Notes under the pieces: generated by a model
Seen by the model: the letters and a program-made list of their open reading frames with translations, nothing else
The model's database searches: none
Told to the model about the DNA's origin: nothing
In this document: in pieces, positions 48,304 to 59,894 of the stretch
Layout of the letters: every line of letters begins with the position of its first letter
Position numbering within the stretch: the stretch's first letter is position 1
Origin: Chalciporus piperatus
Lineage: Eukaryota; Basidiomycota; Agaricomycetes; Boletales; Boletaceae
Direction of reading: 5' to 3'
Length of the DNA: 64,000 bases
NCBI GenBank assembly: GCA_038093975.1
Contig: JBBPTG010000002.1
Location: 806,001-870,000 of the forward strand
Program-made: the position numbers and the translations under genes

Positions 48304-50248
48304 TCAAGCACTCAGCTTGGGGCGTTTTTCGTAACTCCTCTCTGTTAATCCACGGTATCTCTTCCGTGGGTAAATTTCCGAATCTGAATTCTCGAAATCT
48401 GACCGTGAGTTGGAAACCGGGAAATACTCTGGACGACCGTTATCCGCGATATGCATCCCGTGGGATGAAAGTTCATACGGGCCGAGTCCGTTGTCGTCAA
48501 CATGCGGCTGGTCAAAGAGCTGCGGAAGAGTTATGGCAGAGGGCGGTGATATGGGCTGCATATCCGAGGACGATACACTCTCTTGATCAGGGGTCAACCG
48601 AGGATTGTCGGTCAAAAGCAAGCTGAAACGACTTGTCGGCTCGTCGGAGAGATCGACTCTTTCCAAAGCCAAGGCATTGGAACTGCCATAGGACGATACG
48701 GAGTCTGCGATGCTTATCCTCCTCTTCTTCTTTGGCCGGCGACCAATCGGTGATTCGGCGGTCGCGGGGATTGCGGGGGCATGTGAGTATTCCATGGCCT
48801 GGAAAGTTGGCATGTAAATGGGCGCTGTAGAGACACCCTGGGGAGGACCAGGGCCCGTGTCCTTATCGCCGTTTGTAGAACCAAACGGGTCTAGACTGGA
48901 ATGCTTGCCGCGGAGAAAGGGGCTGAGTCCAGTGCGTTTCTTGACTTCTTCGATAATGATGTCCAGGCCCTTACCAGTGACACTTGGACAACCCTCGGTG
49001 AGGTTGCTATAAGCTTCGGTTTCCTCAAGAGTATCCAAGAGAACTCCGCCGGCGTCGATTCGCTTCTGTAGGGCGACCGCGACTGCGCGGAGACGCTCAT
49101 CGTGCGCAGCGAGAACGGAGATACCCTCAGCTCGCCGTGCCCAATACGAAAACTGAGTGTTAGACCACCCGGAAAGCACGAGGATAGTAGAGCGGGTAAG
49201 GGTGACGGAGCCCAACGGAGAATGCGGATACGGATGGGACAATGACTTGAGGGGATTGTACGGGTGACTGCGGAATTATACGGTAAGTGTGATCCAATCG
49301 CGCGCAAACGGAATTTGATTAGACAGGGGCGAAGACACGTACGGGACATAAGTTCGCAATACCTCTTTGACAACCTCGACCTTTACGAGAAAATCGATTG
49401 CTGTGGCGCCAGGGGGAGGACTTGGATCATCACTAGAATTTTTGCCTCTGAGGCGGAGTTTTGATTTTATCGGACCCAGGCGTCGCTCAAACAGCCGTGC
49501 GGAAAAGGTATTCCATTTTGCGTCACCAAGTTGATCGCGAAGAAATGCAGCCGCGTAAGGGTCTACTTGGGAGGGTGAACCGGCGATTGAGCGTTTTGTA
49601 GCAGTACGGTTCTAGGAACGAGAATGAGTCAAGGAAGGAAATAGCGGCAACAAAGCTCGCCTCGATTTCAGCTTTAGCAACGTCAGCGGGGTTTGACTGA
49701 ACGATAGGCGGTAGCATGGTATGAGCAAGCGCTGGCTGTTTGGGGGGCGAGGAGGATATTGCAAACTGAGCGGTCTGTTGATTCATTGAGCAGGGAATAT
49801 CATGGAGAGTCTGAAGATATGAGAGAGGAGGGGGGGATTGGGCAGAATGAAAGCGAGGTTCGTGGAGGGGAGGGCCACGGAGACCGAGGTCGTGAGGAAA
49901 GTGTTTTGGCTGTACGTGTGGGCTGTGGTGGAGGAAGGTGTTTGGGTCGTCTGGGAGTATGTAGTGGAGGTCGGGATGGGGCAGACGAGTGTCCTGGATG
50001 GAGTAAGGATATGCGGAGAGAGATTGCGAGTACGGTGAGCAATTGACGTTGTCGTGAAAGGAGTTGTAATACATGGAGTCGCTAATAGATACAGAGATTG
50101 AGTCGGACACGGAGCTGTGGAAGTGAGGGGCGTGAATGTCGATGTCATGAGGGTCGGTGTCGTTGGTGTTATCTGGGATGAGGGATTGTATAATAGGGTT
50201 GGTGTCGTTGAGGAGGTCTCTGCCGTCGTTGAGATCGACGGTGGACAT
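48304..50248 (-). CDS. Nuclear-type protein with weak homeodomain-like motif
   Basis: Three exons (49652-50248, 49343-49611, 48304-49267) give 609 residues. The first ~190 are disordered and rich in His/Pro/Ser/Asp. A conserved-looking middle follows: AEIEASFNRTATKRS, then VDPYAAAFLRDQLGDAKWNTFSARLFERRLGPIKSKLR, then AIDFLVKVEVVKEVLRTYVPH. Residues 300-336 read HPYP....TRSTILVLSGWSNTQFSYWARRAE, which recalls helix 2-helix 3 of TALE homeodomains (NPYP, TGLS.TQV..WF.N.R) but with the key WF changed to WA and about six extra residues. The rest is disordered with RRPKKKRR and PRKRYR nuclear-localisation-like clusters. DNA binding is therefore only a possibility. Divergent from the coiled-coil gene at 50441. 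Confidence 0.6.
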
Positions 50249-50440
50249 GTCGACGATGGAGGGGAGGAAGGAGGAGGGGGAAGAGTACGAGGATGAGGAT
50301 GAGGAGGGGATTGGAGTCTCAAGGAACTGTCATAAATAAGGGCCGATCGAATGTTAATTGTGGGAATAATATACCATTTTAGAAATTGGGATACCTGGTC
50401 GTGTCGTCGGGGCAGCCTCGTGCTCGTCGTCAACGTCGAC

Positions 50441-50915
50441 ATGGATGAGCGATCCAACAGCCAAATGTACGATCTCTCCCTCGTCGTGTTCGACCTCTTG
50501 CTCACTCAATACACGTTCACAGGCTTAAAGATGGCCTGGTGCCATCCCGCACCCCATCTCCGTCTCTCCCCGAGATCCCTCCCCCAGACCTCGACCTGAT
50601 TTTCTCGTTCGACTCCATCATGGGCAACCACTCACAACCAGAGCCCCAGTAAGTCGATTCGCATTCAGTCCTGTCCCAGCACTGGCACGATCAGTCACCG
50701 TACCTCGCAGTGCTGAGAGAGTGCAGAAGCGGGCGAGTAACGTGCTAAAACTCGCACAGGAGAACGAGAAGTTGAAGGAGGAACTCCGAGCGATGACTGC
50801 GCGGCTCGAGGCTGCAGAACACCGTCGCCGAGAATTGGCCAGTCGTCAGCAGCAACAGTCCCCACAGCAGTCCTCTATTCTCGCCGACTCTGCTCGATCT
50901 CAGGGTGACTCTTGA
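50441..50915 (+). CDS. Small coiled-coil protein, 118 residues
   Basis: Three exons (50441-50466, 50523-50648, 50711-50915) join in phase to give 118 residues from MDERSNSQM. A Pro/Ser-rich lead (PSRTPSPSLPEIPPPDLDL) is followed by FSFDSIMG and a coiled coil (RVQKRASNVLKLAQENEKLKEELRAM through ARLEAAEHRRREL) with heptad leucines. The tail is Gln/Ser-rich. The coil lacks the basic region of a bZIP factor, so it is more likely an adaptor or dimerisation protein. A shorter model could start at the ATG at 50620. The function is unknown. It starts 192 bp from the divergent homeodomain-like gene. Confidence 0.55.
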
Positions 50916-51272
50916 TATCCGTTTAATAACGACCTTTCATTTTTCATACATTTTGCCACTCGATACCCTAACACGTTCATTCCGTCCACTTGTTCTTCGC
51001 ACTTTCCGATGCTATTGCTTCCTGCTCTCTGTTCCCGCTCTATCGTACGAGTGTGTTGATTGATATACGCGTGAACGTATCCAAAAAACCTGCCATTGAT
51101 TACCAGATGGCTAGCTGAGCGCTGATGTTTGCAGCATTACTAGCCTGATCATCGATAGTCCGGAAGTATCAGACTACCCCACATAAACCTTATCCTCCAG
51201 ATATTAAATACCTTCCACTCCACCTCCACCTCTTGTCTCTCACCACCATCTTCAAATCAGATAGCGTACTCC
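50916..51272. other. Intergenic with TATA-like element
   Basis: The 357 bp stretch upstream of the oxidoreductase contains AT-rich agatattaaata near 51200, about 70 bp before the start codon, followed by a pyrimidine-rich stretch (ccttccactccacctcc), as in strong fungal promoters. Nothing coding was seen. Confidence 0.4.
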
Positions 51273-53201
51273 ATGACTACCCCACGCAGGCTCTCCTCAT
51301 CCCTAGAAATGACCTCCACAAGGCAGCCCCCCTCTCGCAGGGGCTCCGACCGTCGCTTGCCTGACAGGCGAGGCTCGGGCTACTCCTCTGGTTTCTCCTC
51401 TCGGAGGCCATCCATCGATCCATCGAGGCTGGTCCCGATGGACAAGTTCAGTCCTTATCTCTCTGATCATCTTGTGATTCACAGCTTTCTCTCAGGACCA
51501 CCCACGTTGGCGGCACGGACGACTTCAACGTCGTTTTCATCGGCGCCGGGAACATCATGTTTGGTGAGCTTACCGCCTCTCGGATCAGCTTCTGGGTCCT
51601 GTTTACTCTGGTCCCCCAGGCTCGGATGAGGGTCCGTGGAACCACTCTTTCCGCTTCGAACAGTAAGTCTCCCTTCTGCACTCCCCCCTTCCCGCTGCTC
51701 ACCGCGTCACAGCAAGCTCGGACTGCGGTTGAAAGTTGTTGCCCTCATTGACCCCGCGACTGAGCGTGCCACGGCTGTTCTCCAGAAGAAATGCGACTCT
51801 TTCGTCGTGTCTGCGTATCAGAATACACGCGTTTACAAAACACTTGATGATTTCAGCAGGAACATGACTCCCAGGGAGCGCCCCCGCGCCTTCGTCATTG
51901 GTTCGCCCCCCATGTTCCGTGGGACCCTCCAGTCGGGCCGTGACATCGAGATGCAGATCCAGAAGCATTTCCCCGGTGTTGCCATGTTCATCGAGAAGCC
52001 GATTGCAACAGGCGAGAAGAGCGAGATCGAAGAGGCTTTCAAGGTCGCCAAGTTCATTTCCGACAGTGGCGCGATTTGCTCTGTTGGGTGAGACCTATTT
52101 CTGTTTTTGCAAGGCATCCGGCTGATTAGCCCTTCCCCGCCCTTCCCCCCGTGCAGGTACATGCTGAGGTATCTCAAAGCTACCCAGAAGATGAAGCAAA
52201 TCATCGAGGAGAACAACCTCGTCGTTATGGCTACGATCGCTCGTTATGCTTGCGCTTACGAGTCGATCGCTAAGCCAGACTGGTGGGACAAATCGAAGAG
52301 GTACGTCGTAAGCTTCAACCTTTTCTGCACCGGCTGATGGTCATTTAGTGCCGGTCCTATCATCGAACAAGGCACTCACTTCTGTGATCTGTCCCGCTAC
52401 TTCGGAGGTGAAGTCGACATCTCCTCCGTAGTCGCCCACTCGCTTGATTGGGATGAGAACGCTGGCCACCTGTCCAAGATAGCCATCGACGAAAGCAAGA
52501 TTGCCCCCGAAAACAGGATCCCGCGTGTCACCTCTGCCACCTGGTAGGATTCTTCCAATCTCCGGATCCATGAGGTCAATTGTACTCAATCCGCCTCGTT
52601 CATGACACAGGAAATATGATTCGGGAGCAGTCGGCTCCTTCACACACGTCGCTACGCTCCAGGGCCACAACTACAGTTGCGAGCTGGAAGTCCATGCTGA
52701 TGGGTACTGCCTCAAGTAAGTCGAGATCTCCGCGATATCCTCGCGGAAATATGAGATCGGATCGTTTACATTATCTTAGACTCGTCAACCCATATGTTCA
52801 GCCTGTGCTGTATGTCCGCAAGCCAGGAGACGACCACGATCAGGTGTTTAACTTCCGTGACGATGACCCGTTCTTCTCTGAGGCACGTAGTTTGCTTGAG
52901 CATAATGGATGTCGACGCTTGCGGAGATCTGATCTCGTCCTCCTAGGTTTCTAACTGGATTGACATCATTGAGGATATCGAAGAGGACCCCGAGGCTGCT
53001 CAAATTCTCAGTTCTTACGAAGGCATGCGGTCTCACCCGACTCGGCTCTCTTTGGACTAACAACCCCCCCTAGATGCCTGCAAGACCTATGAACTCACTT
53101 GGGCCATCCGTGAAGCCAGCGAACGTTCCCGTGCTCAGAGACTTGCTGCCAGCAAGGTTACTGCGCCAGTGATTGAGGGGGCTATCGCCGAAGAGGAGTG
53201 A
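51273..53201 (+). CDS. Gfo/Idh/MocA-family oxidoreductase (first of two)
   Basis: A multi-exon gene with a Ser/Arg-rich N-terminal ~60 residues (RRGSDRRLPDRRGSG), unusual for the family, then a Rossmann fold: FNVVFIGAGNIMFG, KVVALIDPATERA, FVIGSPP, and MFIEKPIATG in place of the common EKP-loop. The C-terminal dimer domain contains GYMLRYLKATQKMK, IIEQGTHFCDLSRYFGGEVD and TWKYDSGAVGSFTH. Such enzymes use NAD(P) to oxidise or reduce sugars, inositols or related polyols; the substrate is not evident. EKP lysine is present, so catalysis is plausible. It is convergent with a second, different Gfo/Idh/MocA gene, 148 bp between stops. Confidence 0.85.
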
Positions 53202-53349
53202 GCGATACCCACCATACATTCCGCACAAACGATAGGCATAGAGCTCTCTCCAACAGTGTATCAGTACATCGGCATTGCATGTTCCACCAGAGTGGTGATA
53301 TCTTGTACAGTATAGATGAATGCAGCAGATTCTGCATAGAGTTGATCCT

Positions 53350-54913
53350 TCATTGCACTTTTTCAATACCATCAGGGAGCTTGTATCCTCCTTGGCGTCG
53401 GACCTGTGAGGATGATCAGCCTCTACCAGCGAAACGGAATGAAATCGTGTGTACCTCGTCAAAGACTTCCATTTCCAAGATACTTTTATCATGGCTCCAC
53501 AACTCGCTTTCAATCTTACCATCGCGGATACAGCGCGCCATATCGTCTGCCTGGAAATGCCAGCCCACGCCGACATACTCGTACTTGAAAGTCTCCTCAC
53601 GCACAATCTTGCGGTCGAGATTGCCGGGCTGAGGCTCATTGAAGTACTGAACAACAAAGGAGCGGGGCGCAGGTATGGGTGCAGCGACGACGATCGTTCC
53701 CTTCTGGAAGCGGATGACAACACCTGGGTTGTGAGAGGTGACGTTCATGCTGGTGCTCAAGACGGCCTGCGCGGCGAGCGTGGAACCAGTGGTGGTGTTG
53801 GGCTCGAACGTGAGCGTGAAAGAGGTGTTGCAGTCAACGCCGGTGAGGGGCGTCTTGTACATCGTGGCAGTGACATTCGCAGGCTTGGTGTTTTTGTTCG
53901 CGGGGTGCTCGTAGAGAGCGAGGATCGTCTGTTAGTATGAAAGGTGTCAGTCGTGACCAAAAGGGGAGGGATTTTCATTACCCAGATCATTGGATAAGGA
54001 CCACTGTCACGAATTAGTGTTATCAGCGGAAGGACGAGTCTGGGACGGAGAGGCACGTACAGGTCCAGAACAGCACCACCTCCGAGCTTGGGGTCCAACA
54101 TACGGTGAGTCAAGGGGCAGTCTAGGCGCGACCCATCAGTCATCGATATCATCTCTTCGACGATAAAACCAACATACTCTCGATGTCAAAATCATTCGAG
54201 AAATCAGCATGGACGACGACAGGCAAACCAAGAACGCCAGAGTCTATGATCTCCTTCACCTTCTTGGTGAGAGGTTGGAAACGCGTCCACAATGCCTCGA
54301 TGAAGAAGACGTTGTTCTCCTTTGCGACTGCAATCAAGGAGCGGAGCTCCGCAGCGTTGCACGTCACTGGCTTTTCACAGAGAACGTGTTTCTTTGCCTT
54401 CAATGCGTCCAACGCGTTCGTGTAGTGGTAGGCGTGGGGGGTACCTGTAGCATGCTACTTGTGAGGGAACGATCAAGGTGTGGAAGATCGTGGACTATAC
54501 CGATGTAAATGGCATCGACGTCCTTTGAGTCCGGTCAGCACAAGGAACGACGGATGTGGATGACTAGACACACTTTGTCGGCATACACTTCCTCGTAGGT
54601 ACCGCATGCCTTCACGGTCTTGTCACCCTTGACATACTCGTTGATGAACTTTTGGGCCTTTTCAACGCTGCGAGACCCAACAGCCACAATCTTGTGGGCA
54701 ACGTCGGTCGCATCACGGCTAATGTGGAAACCCTGAGAAACACGTCGGGATATAGAGACGGAACACATACGTGCTAGGATCTTCCAACAAGTCCTACATC
54801 ATCCAGGGTCAGAAGCAAAGGTCATGTGAATAGGGGTAATCACCCACCGACACAACGCGCTCGGCAATCCAGCCTGTGGAGATGATACCCCAACGAAGAG
54901 TGAAAGGTGCCAT
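53350..54913 (-). CDS. Gfo/Idh/MocA oxidoreductase (xylose / dihydrodiol dehydrogenase-like)
   Basis: A multi-exon gene starting MAPFTLRWGIISTGWIAERVV, the family's nucleotide-binding start. Next come KIVAVGSRSVEKAQKF, AIYIGTPHAYHY, KKHVLCEKPVTCNAAE (catalytic EKP) and FFIEALWTRFQPL, then in the C-terminal domain DPKLGGGAVLDLGPYPMIW, and the end MARCIRDGKIESELW followed by a last exon (QGGYKLPDGIEKVQ). This pattern matches NADP-dependent D-xylose 1-dehydrogenases and dimeric dihydrodiol dehydrogenases. The product is likely a cytosolic sugar-oxidising enzyme; which sugar is not clear. Its sequence is quite unlike its neighbour, so the two are not a recent tandem copy. Confidence 0.88.
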
Positions 54914-55268
54914 GGATGGTGATACTCGGGGAAGTTTGCTTGTGCGGGAGACCACATCAGTTTATATAGTCCGGATCCGTTCTCATGACAGCTGAAGACA
55001 GACGTCGGTCCGGAGTGAACTCCGCAAGAATAGATACCTGGTGACTTTGCCAGATGATAATGCGACGCAGGTTTCTAGATTAGCAGAGATCCATTGACGA
55101 GGCGTTATAGAATACATGGTGCAGATGGGTACACGAGAGGGTCATAATGTCCGTCGGCGAGAAGGGTAAACGTAGGAGAACGTAGGTCGTGTCGCAAGTC
55201 TTTGATCGATGGCATCATCTTGACGTATGCATATTTCAAGTTCAAGGGCAAACCTTCTGACATTCGAA
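54914..55268. other. Intergenic, no gene seen
   Basis: The 355 bp between tandem - strand genes includes the promoter of the xylose dehydrogenase-like gene. No motif was recognised. Confidence 0.4.
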
Positions 55269-56146
55269 TCAAGCCGGCGAGGGTCTCTTCGGCCGTGGTT
55301 CCTGGTCGTCCGCCGCAGCGGATTCAGATGTCTTCAAAGACGGGATTTCACGCTTGCGTTTCCGCGAGAGCCTGTCCTTTTCCTTCCGAGCTTCTTCGTC
55401 CCACTCCACCTGGAGATGAGCTTTCAACGTAGGCATGTTCTTCATGTCTCGTTCGCATCGCCAGCAACAAAGGTCCTCTTTGAGAAGTGGTTCGTATGTG
55501 CTCTTCTTAAGATTGGCCATCTGGGGTACGCGAGAAATGAACGGTGGGTCCATGTTCAGAGCCGAGACAAAGAACAAAGAGAATATACCTTCTGGAAATA
55601 AGACGGTTCCTCGTCAAACCACGAGAGAACATCATGGAGATCCAAGAAAAACCCAAGCTTGGGATGAAACGAATTGTAATGCTTCTTATGCTTCATCCTT
55701 TCCGAACATAGATCGTTCGACAGAACATGTAAGTGTAAATGTCTGTGGGTCCTCGTGAATACATGCTTGCCGAACGAAATCGAAACGTGAACGTACGCCA
55801 TGCTCGGGACTGCATGAAACCCCGTCCAGATCTCCCATTGGAAACCGTACCGGCTTTGCATTTCCTCACGAATCATCTTCTTCACGCTCTCGGCCTCATC
55901 CTTGAGATCAATGAGCACTTGCTTGGCGTGTATCTTGTCGGCCTTGAGCAAGGTGGCGAGATTGGTAAGTTCAGGAACGGTGGGTGTCTGTTTGACGCGT
56001 GGCAGAACGAGGAAGTGGAAAATAGACTTGGGATACGTATCGAACACCGTCAAACACTTGTCATTGTGCGCAAAGAGGACTGATGGCGGCAGAGTCTCTG
56101 GCTTCGCCAGTTTTGCGTATCCTCGCAACACGGTCAGGTTCGACAT
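55269..56146 (-). CDS. HNT3: Aprataxin-like HIT/zinc-finger protein Hnt3
   Basis: Three or more exons encode MSNLTVLRGYAKLAKPETLPP, then FAHNDKCLTVFDTYPKSIFHFLVLPR, typical of aprataxin-type HIT proteins. The catalytic histidine triad appears only after splicing as SMAHLHLHVLS. A C-terminal zinc finger has CCWRCERDMKNMPTLKAHL, followed by a basic tail (RKRKREIPS). Aprataxin/Hnt3 removes AMP left on 5' DNA ends by abortive ligation, in the nucleus. The domain order HIT then C2H2-type finger and the length (~240 residues) match fungal Hnt3. The gene is upstream-adjacent to GYP7's 3' end in tandem. Confidence 0.9.
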
Positions 56147-56352
56147 GGATCAAACGAAAGACAAACCACCGCGCTGGCAACCCTTGATATACATTCGACT
56201 ATCTCACAATCCATACAAAATCTCATAATGCATTGAGTAATTTTCCTCCACTTTGTCACGACCATTAGGTTTTCGTAGTAATCTCGTAATGCATAATAGT
56301 TGAGATAGTCTACTGTACTACAGTCTAGGATTTGTCTAGGATACAGGTGTAC

Positions 56353-56374
56353 TATATGTACTGTACTACATATA
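56353..56374. repeat. Perfect 8-bp inverted repeat, possible 3'-end signal
   Basis: TATATGTA (56353-56360), six bases, then TACATATA (56367-56374). On the - strand this lies 27-48 bp after the GYP7 stop codon. TATATA/TACATA-type elements enhance 3'-end formation in yeasts, so it may belong to the GYP7 polyadenylation region. Two copies of gtctagg lie just to the left (near 56325-56340). Confidence 0.4.
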
Positions 56375-56400
56375 CAAAATCTCAAAGCACCCAGCTCCTA

Positions 56401-59400
56401 CTACCTCCCGGTCTTCAACAACTCCCTCATGTTCTCGCTGAGCGTTGGAAGTGCAACATTCACCTTTCCCGTATGCTTTCCGTCATTCGCATCCTTGTTG
56501 GGTGTGGACCGCTGACGTATCAAGTTACCGTTCGTCGAAGTGTTCTCTTCTGCACGCCGTCTGTCGACGTCCGCGACTAGCTGAGCGTACGAGAGGAAGA
56601 GCACTTCAGCTTGCGCAAGAGTCGAGTCAAGTTCGATGGTCATGCTGAGTTCATTGCAGTACTAGGCAAAGTTAGTTTGTGTATATCAGAACACAGATCA
56701 TGAAGTCTCACCTTCAAAACCTCGTCAAACTAGCGGAGAAACGCGATGAAAATAGTCTCGGGGTCGATGAACCGAACAAACATACCTCGACAAGGTAACG
56801 AAGAATCATGTCTCGATGCGATTCGAGGATGGCGAGAGCTACGAAGAGGACAAAGTTGTTGCTGTAGTAGTCCGTCCAAAGCACTTCCCATAGTCGAAGC
56901 ACGTCTTCGAAGGAGAACTCGCGTTTGAATGAGATTAATACCCAGCTAGTGGCCAAGTCAGACAAGACAAGACATCAAGAAAGAGTGATAGGACACACCG
57001 GAAACAGAAAAACAGATTCAAAGCATCGATTTTCTCTGTCGAGGGAAGATCGGTAAGATGGCCCCAGTCGTGGCATAGCAAAATTACAAACCAAAATGCC
57101 GGTAGAGCTCGGGATCCGTGACGCTGATCAACTCTTGCAGGGTAGACAGCTGCTTCTTCATACCGCTCTGGTCACGGAGGAAATTCTGGCTCTGCAAGAA
57201 ATTAGAGATCATCTCAGACAGCTGTATCGAAATAGGACATGCCATCCGGTTCATGACTTCCACGAAGCACCAGAATATCAGATCCTCCTCAGCTTCCATC
57301 ACCACGTACAACGGCGCGCAAAGATCAGACATGCCCTGTACATATCCTTGGTTTCCATTGGTGTCAGCACCATGCGTGATTAGAGATAACTGCGTGTCGA
57401 GACTCACCAAGATCCTTGTCGTAAAAGTTGTACGTCAGGAGAATACCACCCATGCGGTCAATATGTTCGTTGCTGGGTGACTGTGCGCCAATATCAGCCA
57501 GCTGAGGAGAAATCGTAGAATATCGTCGGTGGATGCGATCCGACTCAGTATCATTAGGCGAATCTTCATAAGGATAGGAAAAGAGTGGATGGGTGCGATC
57601 CGTGCGACGACAGTCCACATCTATGCGATGCCGCTCCTCGAGAACATCCTGCCGGTCAAAGACCTCCGGTACTCCACACCATTCGTTCTTGATTTCTTGA
57701 TATCGTCTCCTGTGAGAATCCTTGAATATCACGCATATACTCGGGAGTCCGTACAAACCTCTTCTCTTCCCACCTCCTATCTCGCTCCTTGGCGTCAATG
57801 TCCCATGCGTGTACTCCTAGAAGGAAAGGCAAGACCTTCTTCCTCAGAGTCCCGTCGGGCGTGATACCCCTCCTGAATATCTCCCGCTTCATCTCCTCGA
57901 TCCTCACCTTGGGCTTCCCGTCAGCTGCGAACCACTGTTGCCATGTCTTCTCATCAACGGGATTGCGAGGATCCCTCGAAGTCTTGGGTGTTGGCAAATT
58001 GACTGTCGAATGTAACAACTCGAACACCCCAAGTGAGGACGTCTCCTCTGCCAAATCTGGGGATGAGGAAGAAGCAGGCAACGCTTGTGACTCTCTCCTT
58101 CTCGCCCTATCACCTTCCTCTGCGACAATTCGTGCCCAACGAGCCAGATAGACGCGCGCACTCTCAAATTCCCCTACACCACCCTTCTCGACCCAACTGC
58201 CCCATTCCCATTCACCATTCGCACTCACAAGGGACTTGATCGGATCAGGGAGGTGTGGCACAATGGGCTTTGCAAGCGGATGGGAGAGGACGTTTTGTGC
58301 GGCATGGCGGGTCGCGCGAGTGATGTTCGAGAAGGACTGAAGGAGTGCAAGACGTGCTTGGGAAGCATTCTGCGTCGTCGACACGGAAGGTGGGTATAGC
58401 GAGCGATGCAATACCGACGAACGGTTCGAGTATGGATTGGTCGTGCCAGACGGCTGACTCGAAAGAGGCCTGGGACGACGGTGGGCTGGAATAGGTGAGT
58501 GAGAATTTGCATACGACGACTGTGCAAGGATATCGTCTACTGCATCGTCATCGAATATTTGTGTAGAATGTGCTTCTATGTCTGCCTTTGAAGGATCAAC
58601 TATGAACAAGGATGGCTGAAGAGATGAACGCAGGAGATGTGCGTAATTTCGTAAACGGGAGATTAGGTCTTCTCCACCCCACGACACTGTAGGCCGTGCA
58701 GAGGAACCAGACGTGGGCGAAGATGCGGTTGGAGGATAAGCATTGGACGAGTTTCGCCGGTTGTGTGTACGCGGTGAGAAGGTCATGGGTAATGACTCGT
58801 CGTCGTGAAAGTTCAAGGTTGGTAATGTGGAGCCATTGATGAGGTTGATACCGACGGTGCCGTCTGTTAGGGCGTAGGAAAGGGATGAGCATTCTGCGCA
58901 TGGGTTATAACGGCAGGTCACTCACACCACGATGAAAGGGTTGGAGGGTGAACGAGCAAGGAATATATAGATGTCAAAGGGACAGAGAAAGCGTACGACT
59001 CTGGTCGCTGAGTTGGCAAGTCGATCAATACTGCGTCTGTGGGCAAAGAATAGGAATGCGGTAGACGGTCCAGCGGCATGAGAAGCTCGTACCTTGGTCC
59101 TCTTCGTCATCAGTAGTTGCCCTCTCCTCGATCTTGATAAACTTGCCCCATTCTTCGGTGCCCTTTTCGCTCAACAACGTCTCCGGAATCCACGCCAGAA
59201 GATATGTCGGATTCACTCCCTCCTAGAATGCATGAGAAAGGACCCTTGACACAAATGATAAGGACATACACGTTTCACGAGCGCCACGAATCCAGGGATG
59301 TTGTCTCTTGCGTAGGCCGTCGGGTTGACATACACCTTGGACTTGCTGAAGAGAAGTCTGTACTTGCTCTCCTCTACTGCAGATGCGGACAGTGCGCCAT

Positions 59401-59580
59401 CTTCGTTTGATATTGTACGCTTTATTTCGACCATGGAGTCTGACTGGATCAAGAGAGGGGTTGAGTGTGCTCGGACTTGACGCCCGGAACTGTTCGGGTG
59501 ACGAATAGTGGTAGACTCACGGATATGACAGAAAGGGCGCCGTCGGAGAGAGAAGGGCGGTGAGTTTCGCCACCACGCAT
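56401..59580 (-). CDS. GYP7: Rab GTPase-activating protein Gyp7 (TBC1D15 type)
   Basis: A large multi-exon gene. The start at 59580 (MRGGETHRPSLSDGALSVIS) splices in phase 0 into SDSMVEIKRT; a shorter start at 59434 is possible. The N-terminal PH-like region includes YRLLFSKSKVYVNPTAYARDNIPGFVALVKR and INGSTLPTLNFHDDES. A Ser-rich linker leads to the TBC domain: IFRRGITPDGTLRKKVLPFLLGVHAWD, the Arg finger in RIDVDCRRTDRTHPLF, and the Gln finger in LGYVQGMSDLCAPLY, then FWCFVEVMNRM. Both catalytic fingers are present. Gyp7/TBC1D15 stimulates GTP hydrolysis on Ypt7/Rab7, acting at vacuole or late endosome and mitochondrial contacts. Confidence 0.92.
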
Positions 59581-59894
59581 TGACCGAGTCGCTTTCTCGA
59601 CGTCTTTGTATGCTTGTTGTTCTACTGCGGGGCTGCGGCTGTCACTGTCCGACCTTGATGAACGCAGACATCCGTTTGCGGCATACGCCTCTCACGTTTA
59701 CACCTCATCATAAATCTTGTCGTGCTTATTGTCTGGAAATCGTGGGCAAGCGAGGTAGTGCTCACTAGTACTAGGCAGCTGGAAAGTTCGGTTGTATTTA
59801 TTGTTTGATTCACGCGGTCTAGTTCACTCGGTCGTCGTACAATGCGAAAGCAGTGATGATTACAATGAAACAAACGTGCAAAAGGAGGACGCTG
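59581..59894. other. Intergenic, no gene seen
   Basis: The 314 bp between tandem - strand genes contains the GYP7 promoter and the RPS21 3' UTR. No motif was recognised. Confidence 0.4.

Noticed and set aside
49783..50505. Long - strand frame rich in Thr/Pro/Ser
   Set aside because: It is a shadow of the first exon of the homeodomain-like gene in another frame; the composition follows from the repetitive codons.
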